From Schistocerca nitens (taxonomy: Eukaryota > Arthropoda > Insecta > Orthoptera > Acrididae), in contig NC_064623.1 of the NCBI RefSeq assembly GCF_023898315.1, forward strand, positions 14,707,140 through 14,771,139: a stretch of DNA of 64,000 nucleotides. The letters run 5' to 3'. A program made the translations under genes and the position numbers. The notes below the pieces were generated by a model. It was not told the origin of the DNA. It searched no databases and saw only the letters and a program-made list of their open reading frames with translations. Below are positions 31,723-42,863 of the stretch, piece by piece. Position 1 is the stretch's first letter. Every line of letters begins with the position of its first letter.

Positions 31723-33431
31723 AGTAAAACAGGCTTTACAAAAGAATAGAAATAAACACGTACATCAGTGTTACAGGAATTATGAGATAAGTAGATACAT
31801 AAAAGATCAGAATAAATTGAAACATCAACTTCACACATGAGCAACAAAACAGAACAGATAAATAATGTCTAAACATCTTTACAAAGTAAATAACGTATTA
31901 TTAATGCAAATTGTATTTGAGGATAACAGTATTCCTCATCATAGTGAATGTAACTTAGTATTAGAAAAGAAAAAAGTTCTATGAAACAGTACACAGAGAC
32001 AGGAAGAAAACAAATACACAAGGGTACACAAACACATAGGGGGATAACACAATGGAAAGGACAGGGTTCGTTTTTAGTGTAACTTTTGGTACTGCAGTAT
32101 TTTGCGAACAAAACCGTTTTTGTTCTTGGAGATCTCCCTTCGTTCATCATTATTCCCAAAAAGTCCTATCTGTACCTCTTTTCTGTATTCTAACCATATT
32201 TCTTTCAAAATAAATATGGCTCATTGTACAATACTCATTTAGGCCCAAATCGTTTTCATTTAACTTTCAAAGCATTCTTTCTCTATTCTCCATAGTTAGG
32301 TTCTTATATAGTCTACCCCCTCTTAAGCTAACTAAAATCTACTGAGCTCAGATGCTAAACTAAGGAACGAGGCAATGCAGCAGCACAACACAAATAACAC
32401 AAACACCAATGACAAAATATTCAAATTCGCAAAGCAAGCAGCAATATTGCAACTAATATAAGGCAATGATCAGCAAACAAGAAAAAGAAATGCGTAGTAA
32501 AACTGGCTTAACAGCGTAATACAAAGTCAAATTCAGTAACATTATGCCTGGCAAACAGCAGCAGAAAATTAAATAACTTCTACCTAAACATGACATAGCT
32601 CAAGCAGAAAAAATATTACAATAAAGATAACAATGCAGATAAGGGAAATGTATATTCACATCTTAATGTCTAAGTAATTAAAGTGGTGCACCACAACAAC
32701 GTAGTGTAAAAAAAATATTACCATGTACTTGAAAAGAAAATTATGTGTGTAGTTACTGTTACTAGTCCCTTCTTATTGTTCTTTCCTTTCCAAGTGCTCT
32801 TTTTTTTTTAAGAATGTGGATTATAAAGTAATTATTTAACAGATCTGTTGACAGAAAGTGTTCACATCAGCAAATGCATTTTATTTTATAAAACTAATGC
32901 TGCAACACAGCTGGAAACTAGATATCAAATGAAATAAGCAACTATGAAAAGCAAAGCATAAAAATATCATTCAATAGTCATGAGACATTTCATAAGTTAG
33001 TAGAAAAATCTCTCAACTAGAGAGACAGTAGTCATAATCAGGTGTATAGACATGAAATATTTCTCGTCATTTCATTAGACATTTCAGTAAATATAATAAA
33101 TTAAGAGCGTCACAGTGTTATCATATGTTTTCAAGTTTGAGCGTCTCGTATTTGAGATGCTTTCGACAAAGGAACGTCAATAGCGAGGATAATGGCCTCC
33201 CCTTTTTTTTTTCACCTGTACCTCTGAAAGGGGCACACGCTAATGGCTTTTTTTTTCTCGGGCGGCTGTCGCCCATCTGGGTGCCCACGACGTATTACGT
33301 GCAGGTGGTCACTTAACTTTCTTACCGAAATATTTACGACACCACTTTCCGCTACAGTGACAGTCTCATATAAAAATATTTCACAGGTCAAGAATTAGCG
33401 TTGCAAATCTGTAGAAACAAAATCCTATAAA
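31723..33431. other. Non-coding interior of element 1, part 1
   Basis: AT-rich interior of the LTR element with no ORF over 100 codons and no pol motif on either strand. Short T-runs near 33205-33260. Confidence 0.7.
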
Positions 33432-33433
33432 TA

Positions 33434-34855
33434 CACTCCTGGAAATGGAAAAAAGAACACATTGACACCGGTGTGTCAGACCCACCATACTTGCTCCGGA
33501 CACTGCGAGAGGGCTGTACAAGCAATGATCACACGCACGGCACAGCGGACACACCAGGAACCGCGGTGTTGGCCGTCGAATGGCGCTAGCTGCGCAGCAT
33601 TTGTGCACCGCCGCCGTCAGTGTCAGCCGGTTTGCCGTGGCATACGGAGCTCCATCGCAGTCTTTAACACTGGTAGCATGCCGCGACAGCGTGGACGTGA
33701 ACCGTACGTGCAGTTGATGGACTTTGAGCGAGGGCGTATAGTGGGCATGCGGGAGGCCGGGTGGACGTACCGCCGAATTGCTCAACACGTGGGGCGTGAG
33801 GTCTCCACAGTACATCGATGTTGTCGCCAGTGGTCGGCGGAAGGTGCACGTGCCCGTCGACCTGGGACCGGACCGCAGCGACGCACGGATGCACGCCAAG
33901 ACCGTAGGATCCTACGCAGTGCCGTAGGGGACCGCACCGCCACTTCCCAGCAAATTAGGGACACTGTTGCTCCTGGGGTATCGGCGAGGACCATTCGCAA
34001 CCGTCTCCACGAAGCTGGGCTACGGTCCCGCACACCGTTAGGCCGTTTTCCGCTCACGCCCCAACATCGTGCAGCCCGCCTCCAGTGGTGTCGCGACAGG
34101 CGTGAATGGAGGGACGAATGGAGACGTGTCGTCTTCAGCGATGAGAGTCGCTTCTGCCTCGGTGCCAATGATGGTCGTATGCGTGTTTGGCGCCGTGCAG
34201 GTGAGCGCCACAATCAGGACTGCATACGACCGAGGCACACAGGGCCAACACCCGGCATCACGGTGTGGGGAGCGATCTCCTACACTGGCCGTACACCACT
34301 GGTGATCGTCGAGGGGACACTGAATAGTGCACGGTACATCCAAACCGTCATCGAACCCATCGTTCTACCATTCCTAGACCGGCAAGGGAACTTGGTGTTC
34401 CAACAGGGCAATGCACGTCCGCATGTATCCCGTGCCACCCAACGTGCTCTAGAAGGTGTAAGTCAACTACCCTCGCCAGCAAGATCTCCGGATCCGTCCC
34501 CCATTGAGCATGTTTGGGACTGGATGAAGCGTCATCTCACGCGGTCTGCACGTCCAGCACGAACGCTGGTCCAACTGAGGCGCCAGGTGGAAATGGCATG
34601 GCAAGCCGTTCCACAGGACTACATCCAGCATCTCTACGATCGTCTCCATGGGAGAATAGCAGCCTGCATTGCTGCGAAAGGTGGATATACACTGTACTAG
34701 TGCCGACATTGTGCATGCTCTGTTGCCTGTGTCTATGTGCCTGTGGTTCTGTCAGTGTGATCATGTGATGTATCTGACCCCAGGAATGTGTCAATAAAGT
34801 TTCCCCTTCCTGGGACAATGAATTCACGGTGTTCTTATTTTAATTTCCAGGAGTG
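33434..34855 (+). mobile_element. Tc1-like element, copy 3, inside LTR element 1
   Basis: 1422 bp, TA duplications at 32-33 bp positions 33432-33433 and 34856-34857, ends CACTCCTGGAAATGG and TTTCCAGGAGTG. It post-dates the LTR element it sits in. Same length as copy 2 and nearly identical along its length. Confidence 0.95.
33678..34700 (+). CDS. Tc1-like transposase, open but second Asp mutated
   Basis: 340 codons from MPRQRGRE, uninterrupted to the LY C-terminus, with both N-terminal HTH segments. FSDESRF is intact and SPDPSPIEHVW keeps the Glu (with L to P), but the middle motif reads FQQGNARPH: the GAC codon of the other copies is GGC, so the second catalytic Asp is Gly. This should abolish catalysis while leaving DNA binding. 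Other changes include LPSPARS for LPWPARS and GITVWG for GIMVWG. Confidence 0.9.
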   Translation: MPRQRGREPYVQLMDFERGRIVGMREAGWTYRRIAQHVGREVSTVHRCCRQWSAEGARARRPGTGPQRRTDARQDRRILRSAVGDRTATSQQIRDTVAPGVSARTIRNRLHEAGLRSRTPLGRFPLTPQHRAARLQWCRDRREWRDEWRRVVFSDESRFCLGANDGRMRVWRRAGERHNQDCIRPRHTGPTPGITVWGAISYTGRTPLVIVEGTLNSARYIQTVIEPIVLPFLDRQGNLVFQQGNARPHVSRATQRALEGVSQLPSPARSPDPSPIEHVWDWMKRHLTRSARPARTLVQLRRQVEMAWQAVPQDYIQHLYDRLHGRIAACIAAKGGYTLY

Positions 34856-34857
34856 TA

Positions 34858-36655
34858 TAAGTGTCCAAAAAAAATATTCGTCAGCATTGTAATACATTCA
34901 CGCATTTACACACATTTCATAACTCTTAAAGTACGATTCTTGGTTTCCAACATGTTTTTTCACAAGTCAAGATTCCCTACACACAACTCATTATTCCTTA
35001 CCTTATTATACATATACATATTCGTCGACACTTCTTCAATATTTCATCATATGAAATATGTAGCATAATAAAATTCCTCATATAGCATCAGCTTATTGAT
35101 CATAAACATACCTCAACAGCATAATACACATCGTCGTCATAATAACATCATAATACCTCAGTCAAATCTCAAAATCGTCGTAGCTTCCTCCAATAATTTC
35201 AAAACCTAAGAAAAATTCTCTGCTCATTTCAATAGTGTCATCTACCTCAAACGTACTTTAAAATCATGCTCCCTTACCAAATATATCATTCAAAGCTCTC
35301 ATAGTATCACAATGGTTCCGAAAAAATATGAGCATTTCACAAAGTACAGACAAAATATAATTTCATAAGTGTGAAGTTATCCAACTGTGTAATTACGTAA
35401 ATATCTGTCACTGCCATAGTAAAAAAAAATGTTTATCTCTCAGTTACATGATCAGATAGCTGTGTAATTTGTGTGTTAGAGAAATATGGTACCGATGTGT
35501 AAAGTTGTATAAGCAAATACCATATTAGCTAGGGTTCCTTGTGGTTGCCACACACATGGTACACAAAGTAAGCGTGTACCCCCCTGAGGATTAATTATAC
35601 CCTCAGGTGTTACAGATTACACCAATCGAATGAAATGTATCACGGAAAACTTTCTTTGTAATTCAAAAATCTTTAAAAATAAATGTTTTAAGTATAAAAT
35701 TAATCACTCAAATACGTGTACTGTAGCGCTAAACTGTGCGTCTTGTCGCAACATAATCTCTGTGGAAGTGTCGTAGTTATCGTCCTCCGAAAGCTAAGTT
35801 CTGCAGAAATCAATGTACTTAGCTCATGATAAACAAAAGTGAAATGCTTTGAGTATAGATACCGTAGTTATTACGCTTATTGTTGTGATGAAGAAAGTAC
35901 TGTGCTGTGACGTATTGTTGTGCCACGGAAAAGGCTGTCTCATTGTAGCTATACCACAAAAGTTACTACTAAAACATGTTTTTCTTTCCAGAAGAATTCA
36001 GAAAACTATGCAGATATAAAACAGATACACTGCAAAAGCAACATTGTAAATTGTCACTCATTAGTAGCGTCGTGATAACATCATGTAGCTGTCACATAAA
36101 CTAACCACTGTGTCCTCTGGTATCTCACAGAAAGTACTTTAAACCCAAAATGTATTTTCAAGTAAACCAAAATGTTGCATTAAAATCTCATTAGCAGTAC
36201 CAGTATGTGTCCTAAGTATGTAAGCCTGATAGTCGTTACGTAATCGTGCAGCTAACAAGCAAGAATGTACAAATAACAACACTGTGTCGTCTGTTCACTA
36301 TAACAATACATTCGTAATTTATGTTTAAAAATGTTCCCTAGGTTCTAGACTGGAGGTTTAACTTCAAACATTGTTGCATGTTAACAGTTTCTTGAGTCTG
36401 ACAAAGCATACTAGAAATGTGAAGTGAAAAGTTTTATGGCAAAGACAAAGTGAAAAAGCAGATTATCTTTCAATAAACGGTTTTACATGTGAAATGTGGT
36501 GTAAACCTTTACTCTTCCTAGTACGCAGAGTTTCAACATGAACGCAATTATCATGCGGTATACGTGGATAAAGAATACTGGAATTTTTCTCAAGGTTAGC
36601 GTCTATGTTATTTTTCTCTGAGCCAGCTGGCGCACGCGGCTACCTGCGGTGCGAG
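34858..36655. other. Non-coding interior of element 1, part 2
   Basis: AT-rich, stops in all frames, no domain motifs. Lies 3' of the gag-like ORF in the minus sense, where pol would be expected in an autonomous element. Confidence 0.7.
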
Positions 36656-38107
36656 TCATTGTCTGTCTCTTTGTTGGCGCGCGTCGTTATTGGGATTAGG
36701 AGACCTAACTTCTACAAATTCACTCTGACGAGAAGGCCCTGCCCTGTTTGAAGCTCGCCAGTTCTGATGGAATTCAGGTCTGTCATTATGATTATATCGT
36801 CTGTCGTCATGTCGGTCATTATTACGTCGTGTCGGCGGTTCCATCTCAAAATTCGGTGCACATTGCCAATTTCTTTCATAACTTCCGAAGTGTCCTGTGT
36901 TATTATTTTGTGGTTGTTCCGTATTTCTAAGTCCCTCTTCCCGTATTGGAGCGCGAGTGGCCTCTGAAATACGTAATTCTTGTATTATCTGAGTCAGCTG
37001 ATCTTGTACTTTCCGGATTTCTCTTTGGTGTTGCGTATTAATTTGATTCTGATTTTGTTTGAATTTCCTAATTTGTTCGCACTCTTCTGTGTCATTAAAG
37101 ACTACCGGTTTTGTGTCGTTCAGATTATCATCTACCTTCGTAGATAAGTTAGTGAACTGATCCGAAAGTTCGGCTACTTTCTCCGATAGTGAACACATTT
37201 CTTCAGTGAGTTTTTCTGAACCAAGTTTCAGAGTGTCCATTTGTGTTGAAATCGAATCTACTGTGTCCTTTAAGTTTTCCTGAGTTTTTGCAAGTTGCAT
37301 AACCGAATCGGTAGATGCAACTGAATCAATTTTAGCCGACAAGGTCTCATGATTTTCATGAACAATGGTTTGCAGTTCTTTTATGGCTGCTTCGTGATTC
37401 TGTAATGCATTTTCATGCCGCGAAAAAATAGGTTGAAAATGCTCACAAATTTGTGTTTTTACGTCATTACAGACTTTTTGACATTTCGATTCAATGTGAT
37501 GTAACTCATTAGTTAAATCCTCACGTGTTTGTTCAAGAGTTTGCTCCAATGAGTCTAACTTTTGAAGCTTTTGCTGTGTTTGTCTCTGGTGTTGTTCCAT
37601 TGTGTCTAACTTTTGAAGATTTTGTTCCATTGTGTCTAACTGTTGCTGTGTTTGTCTCTGATTTTGTTTCATTTGCTGCATTAATTGCAATAATAATGTG
37701 TTAGTGTCTGGAATCGGTTCCTCTATGCTTTTCAGCACTGCATTTGCACCGGCAACATTTACATTTTGACGAGCAGAAAATGTGTCTTGACTTATTTGAG
37801 AGAACGGTGAGGACCCAAAACCTGAATCTACAGTATTTGCAAAATTGTGTCCTGTCATTTCGGATTCCTGAGGCGAGCTGTTGCCGACCGACCGATCGAT
37901 AATGCTTCCCTGCTCACTAATTGTTTCACTGTCTACGCCATTGTTTGCCGCCCGCTCCATTTCCCTATGCACAATTACCAAATTACTACTTTGAACATCA
38001 GTTAATTCATTACTCGGTGGCGCTAACACACTGCTTTCGTTTTCACTGTCATTTCGCAGTTTACTTTGGAGCCTAGTATTACGTTTTTCACACGCCATTA
38101 TTGTCAC
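36656..38107 (-). CDS. Gag-like coiled-coil protein of LTR element 1
   Basis: 483 codons, uninterrupted, starting MTIMACEKRNTRLQSKLRND. Residues ~1-130 are Ser/Asn/Glu-rich and likely disordered. Residues ~135-390 are a long heptad-like coiled coil rich in Q, L, E and K with a repeated QRQTQQ-LDTMEQ / LQKLDTMEQ block. The C-terminus (about 410-483) is Arg/Asn/Asp-rich (RRNNDRHDDRRYNHND), suggesting nucleic-acid binding without a CCHC zinc knuckle. I see no clear capsid domain. The position directly after the 5' LTR leader (292 bp) supports gag. What else: a fusion remnant of a longer gag. Function as a structural protein is inference. Confidence 0.75.
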   Translation of the reverse strand: MTIMACEKRNTRLQSKLRNDSENESSVLAPPSNELTDVQSSNLVIVHREMERAANNGVDSETISEQGSIIDRSVGNSSPQESEMTGHNFANTVDSGFGSSPFSQISQDTFSARQNVNVAGANAVLKSIEEPIPDTNTLLLQLMQQMKQNQRQTQQQLDTMEQNLQKLDTMEQHQRQTQQKLQKLDSLEQTLEQTREDLTNELHHIESKCQKVCNDVKTQICEHFQPIFSRHENALQNHEAAIKELQTIVHENHETLSAKIDSVASTDSVMQLAKTQENLKDTVDSISTQMDTLKLGSEKLTEEMCSLSEKVAELSDQFTNLSTKVDDNLNDTKPVVFNDTEECEQIRKFKQNQNQINTQHQREIRKVQDQLTQIIQELRISEATRAPIREEGLRNTEQPQNNNTGHFGSYERNWQCAPNFEMEPPTRRNNDRHDDRRYNHNDRPEFHQNWRASNRAGPSRQSEFVEVRSPNPNNDARQQRDRQ

Positions 38108-38399
38108 AATATTTCACACGACAACACAGAAAATCACAATTTGAAGAGCAAAAATAAGAGAACACATTAACATAACACTGAAAATAATATCTAGTTAATT
38201 GCAGCTGCGAAATACTTGGTGCAAATCTACATGCATGCCACAACTGTTTTACTGTACAACAATGAAAGACTGCAACTACAATGGAAATTCTCTCTATAAT
38301 TACGCGCTGGCAATAAACAAAAGCTACACTAATTACACAAACTACAAGAAAAAAAATCAGAAGATTCCAGTGAGGTATCCTCGGCTAAGGGTCGACATA
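38108..38399 (-). other. Leader of element 1 (between 5' LTR and gag)
   Basis: 292 bp with no ORF. The base next to the LTR reads TATGTCGACCCTTAGCC on the minus strand, which lacks the TGG expected of a tRNA primer site. Confidence 0.6.
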
Positions 38400-38952
38400 T
38401 GAAACGTCCCCTTTTGAACAATTATACACGACTGTGCTTAACCTGACACACAATATTTTTAGCGCAACGCAATCTGACTTTCAAAAATCCCTACGAAAGA
38501 ATGGCCCTGACTAACATTAACCTATACGTTTCACAAATCACTTACCTCACAATAATCTTCGTTTCTCCCACTACTGCAATACAGCAAGCGCCACTACTGC
38601 CAGCTAAATAAAAGATTCAAACTATGGAAGGCACTAACTACTGATAGGGATAGTTAGCAAATGAAAGATATTAATAGAGAACAAACAATGTATTTACCTT
38701 GATATCATCATATATAAATATAGCAGTTCATGACAAATTTCAAAACTCCGCCATCTCTCTCCCCACATCCACCACTGCTGGCGGCTCACCTCCAACTGCG
38801 CAACGCTACGCGCTGTTCACAGCCACCTGCCTAACACTACAATGGCGAGTATTACAACAATGCAAAGCAGCCACAGGCTGCACACAGCACAGCCAGTGAT
38901 TTTCGTACAGAGGTGGCGTTACCAATAAAAAGACCTAAACAGCCTACTTACA
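38400..38952 (-). repeat. LTR of element 1, 5' LTR in minus sense
   Basis: 553 bp, nearly identical to 29970-30522. On the minus strand it begins TGTAAGTAGGCTGTTTAG, the same start as the LTR remnant at 14939-16470. Confidence 0.95.
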
Positions 38953-39290
38953 GCTCTACCAACTGAGCCACCCAAGCACGACTCACGGCCCGTCCTCACA
39001 GTCTTACTTCTGCAAGTACCTCGTCTCCTACCTTCCAAACTTTACAGAAGCTCTTCTGCGAACCTTGCAGAACTAGCACTCCTGAAAGAAAGGATAATGC
39101 GGAGACATGGCTTAGCCACAGCCTGGGGGATGTTTCTAGAATGAAATTTTCACTCTACAGCGGAGTGTGCGCCGATATGAATCTTCCTGGCAGCTCATTC
39201 GGTAGAGCACTTGCCCGCGAAAGGCAAAGGTCCCGAGTTCGAGTCTCGGTCCAGCACACAGTTTTAATCTGCCAGGAAGTTTCATATGAG
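38953..39290 (+). repeat. tRNA-like repeat, right part
   Basis: Continuation of 29852-29969 after the LTR insertion. It then reads the dimer centre (TTACTTCTGCAAGTACCTCG), a second end block AGAATGAAATTTTCACTCTA and a plus-strand tRNA-like unit with GGTAGAGCACTTGCCCGCGA and GAGTTCGAGTCTCGG, ending at TTTCATATGAG. Confidence 0.82.
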
Positions 39291-41164
39291 ACGTGATTTA
39301 ACACCTAAATAATTTATTCATAACATACAATACATAACACCAACTACGTAAATCCTGCTTCGATGCTTACAATTGCTCAAAATGGGAGGGCCACCACTTT
39401 CGAATTGGAAATGCTTTAATTTAAGAAACTAAAACGGCTATTATAATTTTTAAAATAATAATAACACAACACATAAGTAAGCGCTAAGTGAACGCACTCT
39501 TAAATCTTTAATTATTAATCACAAAGCGTGAGTTAACCGCATTTAAATTCTCATTGCAATATAAAACATAAATACATGAATTCACAACACAGCATGGCTT
39601 CAAAATTTCTACCTGGACGACCTATAGTCCTAAAACTTTCGTATTACATTCCAGCCAATCACATTAATAACTTATAAACACGGTTGGTAAAATACAAACG
39701 TTTGCACCATAATCAATTTTAATAATCCACAATAACTCAAAAGACAACATCAGAAGTTCGATACGGAGCATGTAAGCCTGTTTATACAATCTTTCGGACC
39801 ACAATAGGCACGAGGGCCACCATACCAGAAGTGCGCTAGTTGCTTTTAGGGTAGTTGCTCCCATTAGCTTAATCATTGAGCAGATATTTATTTAAGCGAC
39901 AGGTAAGATAGTTAATGCAAATATAAGGCATTTCTCAAGTTTTCTTTTCTTCCTCCCTTTTAACAAGGGGGTTTTAGTAAGGTGGAAATTACACTTCGAG
40001 GAGACGCTATAGCAATCTAGCGGGCACGCCTTCACGAGGACGCCATGCCACTACACACGTACTAAACTAGCCGCGTATCCGCTGTTCAAACCAAACATTA
40101 ACAACACAGTTCCATATTCCTGACACCCAAATAGTCGGGATCGAAACAAAACCAAAAATCCCAAGAGCGCAAGATCCAGCATAGCTTCGGAACAGATCTT
40201 ACTTCATGCGGTTGCCTTCACAAATATAGGTATCGAAATGAAAACAAGAACGTGTAACAACGTTCCTTAATCAGCACAAGGTTCTTCCTTAGACCTCGGT
40301 AGCGCTAGACAACGCTGACATGCCAATGTTAACAAGCCTCTGAGGCAACACCCTCCAACTGACAAGCCGAAACCAATGTGACCCCTTATCGGCTCCGTAA
40401 CAGGACTCGAACCCCCAACTAGTGTCAGTGCAACTGACTTAGAATAAATACAGCGCAAGTAGTACGGCGGACACATATACCCAGGGATTAACAGAATACT
40501 AGACTGAACTAGAATTAACCTTAATAATACAGCACTAGATCTTGGGAGACAACGAAATAACTCCCCACCCGAAATTCTGCAACTACAGGGCGGGAGGATG
40601 AACTACCAAAACATAGAAGTGTAAACGTACACAAATAACTACCAAAATACACCACTACACCGGTTAGCAACGATGCGTGGAGGAATCTGCACCAATGAAC
40701 GGAACAGAGGATTGCCACAGCGGTGGCCACAAGGCAGGAAAGACGAATGGATGAACTCAATCCCAAAGGACGATCAACTTGAAACATTCACACTTAACTT
40801 CTTTTCTCCTTTCCCTCGGCGCACTTTGTCGTTTGTCCGGGACTGCTGCGCACAATTCTGAGCCGTCCCCAGTCGTCCCGGCAGACACCGACCCAGCCGA
40901 ACTGCTCCCGGACTCAAACCCTCGCCGAACGGCGGCTCCACCGCCCCACGATGGTTACTGTTTGTTTGCCTCGTCGACGCAGGCGATGATTAGACTGTCA
41001 TCCGCCTCCAGCGGAGAGAGGGGCCCAACCAGGTCGGCGTTCCTCCACGGGTAGAAGTGCGGGTTCGAGAACAACACCCGTACGCGGAAGGCAGGATGTC
41101 GACGTCACCAGAGCAGATACGAAGGCCACTGCGCGACAACCTCCTCCAGCGTGTTTTTCTTCCT
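39291..41164. other. Unassigned stretch
   Basis: 39291-40500 is AT-rich without ORFs. A GACTCGAACCCCCAACT at 40395-40411 is B-box-like on the minus strand (GGGGTTCGAGTCC), possibly tRNA-derived. 40780-41160 is GC-richer and could be 3' UTR of the LINE to its right (41165-42430, minus); the boundary cannot be set. Confidence 0.35.
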
Positions 41165-42430
41165 TTATTGTTATTTTAATCACTTTATACAAGGCGGGCT
41201 GGCAGCAGCATATTACGCTGCTCTTCAGCCGTGAGTGGTACAATAATATGACATATAGGTGGCACAGATAATACAATAAAAACGGCGGGCAAAAACTGCA
41301 GACACGGAAAACAATAAACATGAAGCTGTTCACGCTGGACGAGAAAAAACACCAACACTTGTTGACACGGCGCACGTAACACTGACGACTGCGACGGCAC
41401 ACGTGAACAGTGGTGGCGTGATGGCGAAAGAACACCAAACACAAAACGAAGCACACACACGAGACACTGATGGCGATGATCTCCGGCGCGCGAATGTCCA
41501 CTGAGCGTGTACGAGTCCGGGGACCTGCCAAGAGAGGAGGAGGGGGTGGGGGTGGGAGAGGGAGAGGGGAGAGCAGAGATGCCACGGGCAGGGGAGATAA
41601 GGGGAAGGGAGGAAGGGAGGAGGGGGGAGGGGAAGGCCGGGGGATGAGGGGTAGAGGGATGGGGGGGAAAGGAGAGAGAAGGGTGGGAGGGTGCCTAAAG
41701 GAAAGGACACAGGAAGTGGCGGGGAGGATCAAAGTTGATAGGAGGGGTAGATGGAGGGGAGGAGGATATCATCAGGGAGGGGGAGCTGGCGGAAGCCACC
41801 TTGGGAGAGGGTAAGGAGGGTGGAGAGATGGAGACCGGGTGGGACGTGGGAATACTGGCGCAGCAGCGGGCGGGGGTGGGAAAGGATGGGCGAGACAAGC
41901 GGGTGAGGAGGATCGAGTTTACGGGAGGTGTAGAGGATCAGTATCCTTCCGAGGAAAAGGAGGAGGTGGGGGAACGGAATGAGGTCGTACAGGATCCACG
42001 TGGGGGAGGGGAGATGGATGCGATAGGCGAGGCAGAGAGCATGGCGTTCGAGGATTTGAAGGGATTTATAAAAGGTAGGGTGGGGGGCGGAGATCCAGGC
42101 AGGATGGGCGTAACAAAGGATAGGGCGGATGAGGGATTTATAGGTGTGGAGTATGGTGTAGGGGTCCAGACCCCACGTACAGCCGGAAAAGAGCTCGAGG
42201 AGACGGAGTCGGGAGCATGCCTCGGCTTGGACTGTCCGGAGATGGGGGGTGCAGGAGAGGCGACGGTCGAGGGTCACGCCAAGGTACTTAAGGGTGGGGG
42301 TGAGGGCGATAGGACGCCCACAGATGGTGAGACAGAAATCAAGGAGGCGGAAGGAACGGGTGGTTTTGCCTACAAAGATCGCGTGGGTTTTGGAGGGATC
42401 CTCCAGCGTGACCGCGCTCGCCTATAAATA
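41165..42430 (-). pseudogene. Jockey/I-like LINE 3' fragment
   Basis: The minus strand reads EDPSKTHAIFVGKTTRSFRL, LKYLGVTLDRRLSCTPHLRT, a TYKSLIRPILCYAHPAWISA block and LQILERHALCLAYRIHLPSP. The KYLGV-LD-RL--HI and LIRPIL-YA-P-W blocks are the post-RT region of jockey- and I-group LINEs. A very pyrimidine-rich segment (41530-41720 on the minus strand) follows, then an AT-rich 3' region with AATAAAGGAAG near 41165. The RT palm is not present. 5' end is truncated at 42430. Confidence 0.75.
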
Positions 42431-42863
42431 GTACAGGCCAAAGAGTCTGCTGCAATAAACACGTGACTCGGTCGTGTTACCAACCTACGGTTACTAAGTA
42501 CACCAAACACAGAACTCGCAATCGATAGTGGGTACACTACAGGCGGGAGTTCAAACGAAAGAGCTTCATAAAAGACCAACCCTGAACAAACGCGGAAAAA
42601 CGAAATGGAAGCTAAGCAATAAAAGACAGCAACGAGATGCTAAAGCCCGATCGCGCCCAAACACTGGCGATTACCAAAAATATTGGCTCCACACGACACT
42701 CAGGAAACGAGCCCTGGAAAGATGGAAGTACACACGGCTGATATTTATTATCTGAACACTGCTATTCCATGCCGTCAACATTAGTTGCGCTAGTAGAAAA
42801 TTAATTATAATTTCATAAAGTTATTAAGTAAAGTAAACACGTAAATGAGAAGAACATTTTAAG
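42431..42863. other. Unassigned stretch
   Basis: No recognised gene or repeat ends; frames of 60-75 codons lack motifs. Confidence 0.35.

Larger units (their letters stand above)
29970..38952 (-). mobile_element. Gag-only LTR retrotransposon 1 (8983 bp)
   Basis: Two direct repeats of 553 bp (29970-30522 and 38400-38952) start TGAAACGTCCCC and end GCCTACTTACA on the plus strand, that is TGTAAG...TTTCA on the minus strand. I see only about three substitutions between them, so insertion is recent. The 4-bp duplication GCTC flanks it. On the minus strand a polypurine-like GGGTAGCATGGGGGC precedes the 3' LTR. A gag-like ORF occupies 36656-38107; the remaining 6.1 kb (4.7 kb without an inserted Tc1-like element) has no protease, RT, RNase H or integrase motif in any frame. 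Non-autonomous; probably dependent on Ty3/Gypsy-type enzymes elsewhere. No convincing tRNA primer site was found beside the 5' LTR. Confidence 0.92.

Noticed and set aside
41330..41732. Pro/Leu/Ser-rich minus-strand frames of 126-244 codons
   Set aside because: Produced by a low-complexity pyrimidine tract next to a LINE 3' end; no domain and the frame runs into non-coding 3' sequence.
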